Assembly: GCA_050287105.1 (NCBI GenBank)
Contig: JBNKBG010000083.1
Location: 1 to 10,407 of the forward strand
Length of the DNA stretch: 10,407 bases
From: JAPHTQ01 sp050287105
Lineage (GTDB): Bacteria; Pseudomonadota; Gammaproteobacteria; Thiohalomonadales; Thiohalomonadaceae
Direction of reading: 5' to 3'
The notes beneath the pieces were generated by a model that was given only the letters and a program-made list of their open reading frames with translations, ran no database searches and was not told the DNA's origin. Shown here one piece after another: positions 1 through 5,188 of this stretch (position 1 is the stretch's first letter; each line of letters opens with the position of its first letter). The position numbers were made by a program, and so were the translations under genes.

Positions 1-925
1 GGGGGTCGAATGGGAGGAGGTGGAGGGCAGCGTGCCGCTGCGCTTCAGTGTGCTGCAGGACCAGAGCGTGTTTAACGAGCAGATGCAGCGCTACCGCCAC
101 AACCTCTGGGGCATGCTCGGGGTGATGGCCGCGCTGCTGTTGCTGGTGCTGGCCGGGGCGCTGACCTGGGGCCTGCGCCCGCTGCGCACCGTGGCCCGCG
201 AGGTGCGCGCCATCGAATCGGGCAGGCAGAACGGCCTGCAGCGGGACTACCCCAAAGAGATCCGCCGCCTCACCGACAACATCAACACCCTGCTGCAACA
301 GGAGCGGGCGCAGCAGGCCCGCTACAAAAACGCCCTGGGGGATCTGGCCCACTCACTCAAGACGCCATTGGCCGTATTGCGTGGCCTGGGGGAGAGTGAA
401 CGCTCACCCCAGATCGACGAACAGGTGACGCGGATGGACAACATCGTGCAGTACCAACTGCAACGCGCCGCCACCGCCGGACGCTCCGCCCTCACCGCGC
501 CGATTGCCGTTGTGCCGGTGGCCGAACGGCTGCTGGCGACACTGGAGAAGGTCTATCACGACAAGCCGATCACCCTTGAGAAGCATTTCGATGCAAATGC
601 CCGCTTCCGCGGTGACGAAGGCGACCTGATGGAGCTGCTGGGTAACCTGCTGGATAACGCCTGGAAGTGGTGTGGCGGCAAGGTGCTCCTGCGCCTGGAA
701 CAAAGCGGCGACGCCCTGTTAATTACCGTGGAAGACGACGGCCCCGGCATCGAAGTAGCCATGGCGGAGCAAGTACTCGCTCGCGGCGTGCGCCTGGATG
801 AAGCCACCCCCGGCCACGGCATCGGCCTGCCGATGGTGCGCGATATCGTCGAAGCCTACGAAGGCACCTTGAAGATCGACCGCTCGGCGCTGGGCGGGGC
901 ACGTATCACCGTACACTTACTTTGA
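1..925 (+). CDS. PhoQ-like sensor histidine kinase, 5' end cut by window
   Basis: This is the C-terminal part of a membrane sensor kinase that would phosphorylate a PhoP-type response regulator. The reading frame is open from base 2, so the true start lies outside the window. Visible parts in order are the end of the periplasmic sensor, a membrane helix (about nt 107-172), a short HAMP-like linker, the H-box LGDLAHSLKTPLAVLRG with phospho-acceptor His at nt 350-352, the segment YQLQRA typical of PhoQ proteins, the N-box GNLLDNAWKW (Asn at nt 656-658), the G1 box DDGPGI (nt 734-751) and the G2 box GHGIGL (nt 812-829). All catalytic boxes are intact, so the kinase looks functional. PhoQ proteins are usually about 450-490 residues, so roughly 150 residues are missing upstream. 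The PhoQ assignment rests on the H-box and N-box wording. The ligand cannot be inferred because most of the sensor domain is absent. Confidence 0.88.
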   Translation, partial: GVEWEEVEGSVPLRFSVLQDQSVFNEQMQRYRHNLWGMLGVMAALLLLVLAGALTWGLRPLRTVAREVRAIESGRQNGLQRDYPKEIRRLTDNINTLLQQERAQQARYKNALGDLAHSLKTPLAVLRGLGESERSPQIDEQVTRMDNIVQYQLQRAATAGRSALTAPIAVVPVAERLLATLEKVYHDKPITLEKHFDANARFRGDEGDLMELLGNLLDNAWKWCGGKVLLRLEQSGDALLITVEDDGPGIEVAMAEQVLARGVRLDEATPGHGIGLPMVRDIVEAYEGTLKIDRSALGGARITVHLL

Positions 926-938
926 GTAAGTGCCGGTG

Positions 939-960
939 GGCTGGGCAGTGATGCTCAGCC
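939..960. other. hairpin between convergent genes
   Basis: A 9-bp stem (939-947 with 952-960, one G-U wobble) closes a GTGA tetraloop. It lies in the 69-base gap between the 3' ends of the PhoQ-like gene and lplT, where a terminator is expected. No T-run follows on either strand, so it is at best a weak or Rho-assisted terminator or an mRNA 3'-end stabiliser. Confidence 0.4.
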
Positions 961-994
961 AGCCTGCATTCCACCTCTCTATACGCAGGTCGGA

Positions 995-2203
995 TTACGC
1001 CTCTGCGGCCTGCACGCTCTCCTCTCTACCAACCGCTGCCGGCCATGGCTCAGCCACTTTCGGCAGATGCCATGCGATCACCGTTGTCGCAGCAATGACC
1101 AGAATGCCCAGTGTTCCCACCGCCGCGACCGGATCGATCCCGCCGCCCAGTGCGAGGGTGTAGAGTCCGGTACCGACTAGCATCGCCAGATTTTCAAAGA
1201 AGTTCTGGATCGCCACGGCACCACCTGCACCAATCGAGCGGTGCCCCAGCTCCTGCAACGCCGCATTGATCGGCACGACGAAAATACCGCCGCAAAGACC
1301 AATACAGAAGAGCAGTGCCTTGCTGATCAGCGGATCGCTACTCACTGCCAGCAGGATGATAAATGCCCCCATTGCATAGGCGGCAAGTCGCGCGCGGCGC
1401 AGCCGCTCAATGGGAATAAACCACGGCACGATAACCGCGCCGATGGCGATACCGATAGCGATAAAGACCGTGAGATTGGCAATGTCGGAAGTGGTGGTAG
1501 TGAAGAGCACCGCCGGTGCCCACGCCACCATCATCACCCGCAACACTACTGCCGCCGCCCAGAAGATGCTCGCCCCCAGCATGGAGAAACGCGCATGGCT
1601 GGTGGTAAAGAAGCGGCGCATCATTTTGACGAACTGTGGCAGCGCAGCCGATTTTGCCACCACCTCGGGACGCATCTTTGGAATGAGTAGCGCGATGAGC
1701 AACGACAACAGATAGGTTACGGTGATCAACGCCAGTGCCATGGCGACACTCTGATCCGCCACCCCGGCGCCGATTACGGCACCCAGCACAATGGCAACGA
1801 TGGTCGATCCCTCAATGAGTCCATTCGCTTTCACCAGGGATTTCTCGTCGACCAGTTCCGGCAGGATGCCATACTTGGCCGGACCGTAGATCGCCGCACC
1901 GATACCGACCACCGCATAGGCAACGAGCGGCTCCAGTTGCATCCACATCAGGATCGCGCCCAGCCCTTTGACGCCATTCCCCAACATCAATACCGTGCGT
2001 TTGCTGCGACTGTCGGCGAACCGCCCCACCCACGGCGCGAGAAAAACAAAGGCCAGCAGAAAACAGGCCTGCAGCGCCGGTTGATACCAACCACCTCGAG
2101 ACAGCTCCTGGGTGATACGGGCAAAGGCCGCAAAGAGGATTGCGTTGTCGGCAAATGCGGTAAGAAACTGTGCGACCAGTAGTGTGTAGACGTGGCGATT
2201 CAT
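995..2203 (-). CDS. lplT: lysophospholipid transporter LplT (MFS)
   Basis: A 402-residue inner-membrane transporter of the major facilitator superfamily. LplT flips lysophospholipids (mainly lyso-PE) across the inner membrane to the cytoplasmic face, where Aas re-acylates them. Recognisable LplT segments are AQFLTAFADNAILFA near the N-terminus (Asp19, matching the conserved acidic residue in helix 1), GRFADSRSKR at about 60-69 (MFS motif A), and GPAKYGILPELV at about 107-118 followed by KANGLIEGSTI. Length is close to the E. coli protein (397 residues). An in-frame ATG exists at 2218, but the ATG at 2203 is preferred: a GGGGAG Shine-Dalgarno lies at 2216-2211, 7 nt upstream, and the start overlaps the aas stop in an ATGA arrangement, which implies translational coupling. 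It is the third gene of the tetR-aas-lplT unit, in the same gene order as the E. coli aas-lplT operon. Confidence 0.92.
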   Translation of the reverse strand: MNRHVYTLLVAQFLTAFADNAILFAAFARITQELSRGGWYQPALQACFLLAFVFLAPWVGRFADSRSKRTVLMLGNGVKGLGAILMWMQLEPLVAYAVVGIGAAIYGPAKYGILPELVDEKSLVKANGLIEGSTIVAIVLGAVIGAGVADQSVAMALALITVTYLLSLLIALLIPKMRPEVVAKSAALPQFVKMMRRFFTTSHARFSMLGASIFWAAAVVLRVMMVAWAPAVLFTTTTSDIANLTVFIAIGIAIGAVIVPWFIPIERLRRARLAAYAMGAFIILLAVSSDPLISKALLFCIGLCGGIFVVPINAALQELGHRSIGAGGAVAIQNFFENLAMLVGTGLYTLALGGGIDPVAAVGTLGILVIAATTVIAWHLPKVAEPWPAAVGREESVQAAEA

Positions 2204-4371
2204 GATGCTTCTCCCCATTGTTCTTCTACCAGGCGTTTTACCCCGGCGTAGTCGATCTTCCCTGTACCCAGCAGCGGCATCTTGGCGACAGCGTGGATCT
2301 TTTTCGGTACGTTGATTTCACCAATCCCCAACTGTTTTGCCTGCTGGAGCAACTCAACTCTTTGTGCCTCTTTTTGCGCGGTTACCAGGATCAACATCTC
2401 CCCTTTTACCGCATCGGGTAGCGTGGTCACGGCGTGCAGCGCATCGGGCCAGGTGGCCGCCGCCAGATCTTCCGCCGCCGCCAACGAGACCATTTCGCCA
2501 CCCACTTTGGCGAAACGCTTTGCCCGCCCCTGGATGCGGATGAATCCGTTGTCGTCGATGGTGACGATGTCACCCGTGTCGTACCAACCTTCGCCATGCT
2601 CTGTTTGTGGCGGAACCAGCACACCCGGATTGTCGTGCAGCAGATAACCAAGCATCACATTGGGACCGCGCACATAGAGCCTGCCGCCCTCTTCGACACC
2701 GGGTACTGGCTCCAGACGATGATCGATACCGGGCATGAAGCAGCCGACCGAGCCGACACAGTTTTCCATCGGTGTGTTGGCCGCAAGTACTGGCGCCGTT
2801 TCTGTCGCACCATAGCCTTCGAAGATGCGTACGCCGAAACGCTCCGCCCAGATGCGACGTGTTTCATCCTGTAACTTCTCCGCACCGGCAAAAACATAAC
2901 GTACGGAGTAAAAATCGTAGGGATGAGCGAAACGCGCATAACCTGATAGGAAGGTGTTGGTACCGAAGAGCACCGTGGCGTTGACGTCGTAGGCCATCTC
3001 GGGAACGATGCGATAGTGAAGCGGCGAGGGATAGAAGAAGGTCTTCATCCCGGAGAAGAGTGGCAGCAAGGTTCCTGCGGTCAGGCCGAAGGAGTGGAAT
3101 AGCGGCAGCGCATTGAGAATCGTGTCCTGTGCGCTGAAGTCGATACGTGCCGCAAGTTGCTCACGATTTGCCAGGAAATTGCGGTGTGAAAGCACCACGC
3201 CCTTGGGGGTTCCTTCCGAACCGGAAGTGAAAAGGATCATGGCGGCACTGTCCGGGGAGGGATTGCCACTGTAACGCCGGTAGTTAAATGCGGCGAAACG
3301 TGCCGTTACTGCGCCGCTCAATTTCTCGAACAGGCCTATCGTTTCGACGATGTCTTCCAGATAGATCAGCTCGACCTGTGCGGCGAGTTTTTCCGCAACC
3401 TCATCGAGTTTTGCCTGGCTGATAAAGCGGCGTGAGGTGACCACCGATTTTATTTGCGCAGTATGACAGGCGGCGATCATGCCCTGGGCACCGACAGTAA
3501 AGTTGAGCATTGCCGGTACACGCGCGTATGCCTGCAGCGCCATGATGGTCGTCACCGTGCTTGCCATGCTGGGCAGCAATACGCCGACATTCTCACCTTG
3601 CGCGGTACGTTGCGCCAATCGCTTACCCAGCACGAAGCTGCCGGTGATCAGGCGATTGTAGCTTTGCGGTTTGCGCTGTATGTCGTCGATAACGAGATGT
3701 TTTCCACCATGGATACGTCGTGCATCGAGCAATGCGGTAAACAGTGTGCGGTCGATGTTACTGGTGGCGAACATCATTTCGGTCATGATGCCGGATAGCG
3801 CCTTGCCTGCCATCTTGCGACGGGCACGACCACGCACATCCTCCGCAGGTTTCACCGTGCGCGGTTCGAGCACGGTAAGGGTGATCTGCGGAAACCAGCG
3901 CAACCGAAGCCGACCACGCATACGGGAGAATGGAGTGAACTGGGCACCATCGATGCGGATCGGCAGCACCTGTGCATCGGCACGATCCGCCACCATGCCG
4001 GTACCGTCGTAGATCTTCATCAACGAACCGGTAACGGTAATGCGCCCCTCGGGGAAGATCACCGCGCGATTGCCCTCTTTGAGAAACTTGATCAGTGACT
4101 TGGACGACAGCGGATTGGTCGGGTCCATGGGAAAGATGCGTGTCAGTGCAAACAGCGGTTTGAATAACCAGTTCTTCGCCACCCAGGTATTGACCGCAAA
4201 GGTCAGCTTGCCCGGTATGAAGAGTGCCAATAACACTGCATCGAGAAATGAGGTGTGGTTGGCTACCACCAGCACCCGATCCCCTGCCTTATCCAGATGT
4301 TCAAGCCCGGTCACCCTGACTCGATAGAGGCTTTTCAGTATCAGCCGCAACAAGCTTTTGATGATTCCCAT
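2200..4371 (-). CDS. aas: bifunctional acyl-ACP synthetase / 2-acyl-GPE acyltransferase Aas
   Basis: A 723-residue inner-membrane enzyme that activates a fatty acid on bound ACP using ATP and transfers the acyl chain to the sn-1 position of 2-acyl-glycerophosphoethanolamine, repairing lysophospholipid. The N-terminal PlsC-type acyltransferase domain (about 1-200) has the NHTSFLD motif with catalytic His39 and Asp44, and FPEGR at 106-110. The C-terminal ANL adenylation domain (about 225-723) has the P-loop LFTSGSEGTPKG (380-391), YGATET (520-525), YDTGD (597-601) and GTGK with the catalytic lysine at 705. Both active sites are intact and the length matches E. coli Aas (719). The start is supported by a GGGAG-rich Shine-Dalgarno just upstream. 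The gene begins 30 nt after the tetR stop and overlaps lplT by 4 nt, so all three are probably on one transcript. LplT supplies the substrate. Confidence 0.95.
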   Translation of the reverse strand: MGIIKSLLRLILKSLYRVRVTGLEHLDKAGDRVLVVANHTSFLDAVLLALFIPGKLTFAVNTWVAKNWLFKPLFALTRIFPMDPTNPLSSKSLIKFLKEGNRAVIFPEGRITVTGSLMKIYDGTGMVADRADAQVLPIRIDGAQFTPFSRMRGRLRLRWFPQITLTVLEPRTVKPAEDVRGRARRKMAGKALSGIMTEMMFATSNIDRTLFTALLDARRIHGGKHLVIDDIQRKPQSYNRLITGSFVLGKRLAQRTAQGENVGVLLPSMASTVTTIMALQAYARVPAMLNFTVGAQGMIAACHTAQIKSVVTSRRFISQAKLDEVAEKLAAQVELIYLEDIVETIGLFEKLSGAVTARFAAFNYRRYSGNPSPDSAAMILFTSGSEGTPKGVVLSHRNFLANREQLAARIDFSAQDTILNALPLFHSFGLTAGTLLPLFSGMKTFFYPSPLHYRIVPEMAYDVNATVLFGTNTFLSGYARFAHPYDFYSVRYVFAGAEKLQDETRRIWAERFGVRIFEGYGATETAPVLAANTPMENCVGSVGCFMPGIDHRLEPVPGVEEGGRLYVRGPNVMLGYLLHDNPGVLVPPQTEHGEGWYDTGDIVTIDDNGFIRIQGRAKRFAKVGGEMVSLAAAEDLAAATWPDALHAVTTLPDAVKGEMLILVTAQKEAQRVELLQQAKQLGIGEINVPKKIHAVAKMPLLGTGKIDYAGVKRLVEEQWGEAS

Positions 4372-4401
4372 GACTCCCTCTCCCTATCTTTTTGTTATTC
4401 G

Positions 4402-5013
4402 TTAGTCGCCAGCCTGGCTGGCAAAGCCCTTAAGAAAGTTCTCGATCAGCATTTGGGTCATTTCACTGGTGGTCTGCCCACCCGCCAGATCGAGACGCTG
4501 GCGAATCTTCAAGGTGCAGATACCATGGACCCCGGCCCACAACACCCGCGCCGCCTGCTGGATTGCCAACTCACTACGTTCCGCAGTAAGCGGTGCGAGG
4601 ATCGCTTCCACCCGCCCAAAGAGCCGAGAGAGGCGTGACATGTACCAGTCGGGCATCTCACTGCCCTCGTCCACCAGGGGATCGACCAGCAGATTCCAGC
4701 GGGCACTCTTTGCCGTGGCGTAATCGATGTAGGCATCGGCCAACTGTTGCAGGCATTCCGCCGGTGCGGCGCACGGGCCGGTACGCTTTTCGATCCAGGC
4801 GTCGAGATCCTCCAGGCTCAGGGCATTGAGGTGAAGCACCATGTCGCGCTGATTTTCGAAAACCAGGTAGAGGGTGCCGACGGTATAGCCGATGGCGCTG
4901 GCGACCTTGCGTGCGCTGAGCCCTTTGCCCCCCTCGTGTTCCAATATGTCGAGGGCGGCCTTCAGGGCCATTTCCTTGATTTCGTCTCTGCTGTGATCGC
5001 TACGTCTGGCCAT
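4402..5013 (-). CDS. TetR-family transcriptional regulator (WHG-type C-terminal domain)
   Basis: About 203 residues. The N-terminal TetR helix-turn-helix is clear: helices start near residue 9, and the HTH core GLSARKVASAIGYTVGTLYL spans about 31-50. The C-terminal ligand-binding domain carries LWAGVHGI (158-165), which resembles the WHG-type TetR C-terminal family. The frame opens at an ATG at 5034, but AAGGAG at 5026-5021 precedes a double ATG (5016 and 5013), and the predicted promoter would place the transcript start at about 5039, almost on top of the 5034 ATG. I therefore prefer 5013 (7-nt spacing) or 5016. The gene heads the aas-lplT operon and is divergent from the VIT/VWA gene. A palindrome in its own promoter makes autorepression likely. 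The ligand is unknown; a fatty-acid or acyl-derived effector is a guess from context. Confidence 0.9.
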   Translation of the reverse strand: MARRSDHSRDEIKEMALKAALDILEHEGGKGLSARKVASAIGYTVGTLYLVFENQRDMVLHLNALSLEDLDAWIEKRTGPCAAPAECLQQLADAYIDYATAKSARWNLLVDPLVDEGSEMPDWYMSRLSRLFGRVEAILAPLTAERSELAIQQAARVLWAGVHGICTLKIRQRLDLAGGQTTSEMTQMLIENFLKGFASQAGD

Positions 5014-5020
5014 CATTAGG

Positions 5021-5026
5021 CTCCTT
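5021..5026 (-). promoter_or_regulatory. Shine-Dalgarno that decides the tetR start
   Basis: AAGGAG on the minus strand lies 4 nt before the ATG at 5016 and 7 nt before the ATG at 5013, and downstream of the in-frame ATG at 5034. The 5034 start lacks a comparable site, so the shorter protein is preferred. Confidence 0.65.
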
Positions 5027-5045
5027 TTCGTCATCTCTGGGAGGG

Positions 5046-5074
5046 ACTATAGATAAAAATTGAACAATGTTCAA
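5046..5074 (-). promoter_or_regulatory. predicted sigma-70 promoter for tetR-aas-lplT
   Basis: On the minus strand TTGAAC (5074-5069) and TATAGT (5051-5046) are separated by exactly 17 nt, matching TTGACA/TATAAT at 4 of 6 and 5 of 6 positions. The -35 box is one arm of the 17-bp palindrome at 5059-5075, so a protein bound there would block RNA polymerase. The predicted transcript start is near 5039. Confidence 0.6.
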
Positions 5075-5075
5075 T
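5059..5075. promoter_or_regulatory. palindromic operator, probable TetR binding site
   Basis: ATTGAACAATGTTCAAT is a perfect 8+8 inverted repeat around one central base, a usual size for a TetR-family operator. It overlaps the -35 element and spacer of both divergent promoters. Further copies of the half-site occur at 5100-5107 (TGTTCAAT) and, with one change, at 5146-5153 (ATTAAACA). Binding by the adjacent TetR protein is inferred from position and symmetry. Confidence 0.65.
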
Positions 5076-5088
5076 ACTGTGCTACAAA
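5060..5088 (+). promoter_or_regulatory. predicted promoter for the VIT/VWA gene
   Basis: TTGAAC (5060-5065), a 17-nt spacer and TACAAA (5083-5088) preceded by TGC give an extended -10 arrangement. The -35 box is the other arm of the operator palindrome, making this the mirror partner of the tetR promoter. The predicted start near 5095 gives a leader of about 94 nt. Confidence 0.5.
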
Positions 5089-5093
5089 TAAAT

Positions 5094-5159
5094 AAACGCT
5101 GTTCAATAACTCCGGGAGGGCTGACCTCCTTTCTTTGGGAACTTAATTAAACAGCGTTT
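5094..5159. repeat. long-range inverted repeat in the VIT/VWA leader
   Basis: AAACGCTGTTCAAT (5094-5107) is complementary to ATTAAACAGCGTTT (5146-5159) at 13 of 14 positions, with 38 nt between the arms. If transcription starts near 5095, the extreme 5' end of the mRNA would form this stem. The arms also contain copies of the operator half-site, so the repeat may act as DNA, as RNA, or both. Confidence 0.6.
5114..5130 (+). promoter_or_regulatory. small leader hairpin with an anti-Shine-Dalgarno arm
   Basis: GGAGG (5115-5119) pairs with CCTCC (5125-5129) around a GCTGA loop, with a flanking G-U pair (5114/5130). The right arm CCTCCT (5125-5130) is also the exact complement of the AGGAGG ribosome binding site at 5175-5180, giving two mutually exclusive pairings. 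A regulatory role is inference. Confidence 0.45.
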
Positions 5160-5174
5160 TATTTAATGACCTAC

Positions 5175-5180
5175 AGGAGG
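5175..5180 (+). promoter_or_regulatory. strong Shine-Dalgarno of the VIT/VWA gene
   Basis: AGGAGG, 8 nt before the ATG at 5189, is a full consensus site that fixes this start. It can pair with 5125-5130 in the leader. Confidence 0.8.
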
Positions 5181-5188
5181 ACATCAAC

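Noticed and set aside
939..960. Intrinsic terminator between the PhoQ-like gene and lplT
   Set aside because: The stem and tetraloop are good, but no T-run follows on either strand, so it is listed only as a hairpin.
1241..1690. Open frame opposite lplT
   Set aside because: Low-complexity His/Gln/Arg-rich translation, complementary to clear LplT coding sequence, with no ribosome binding site.
2434..2874. Open frame opposite aas
   Set aside because: Antisense to the conserved adenylation domain; no recognisable protein features.
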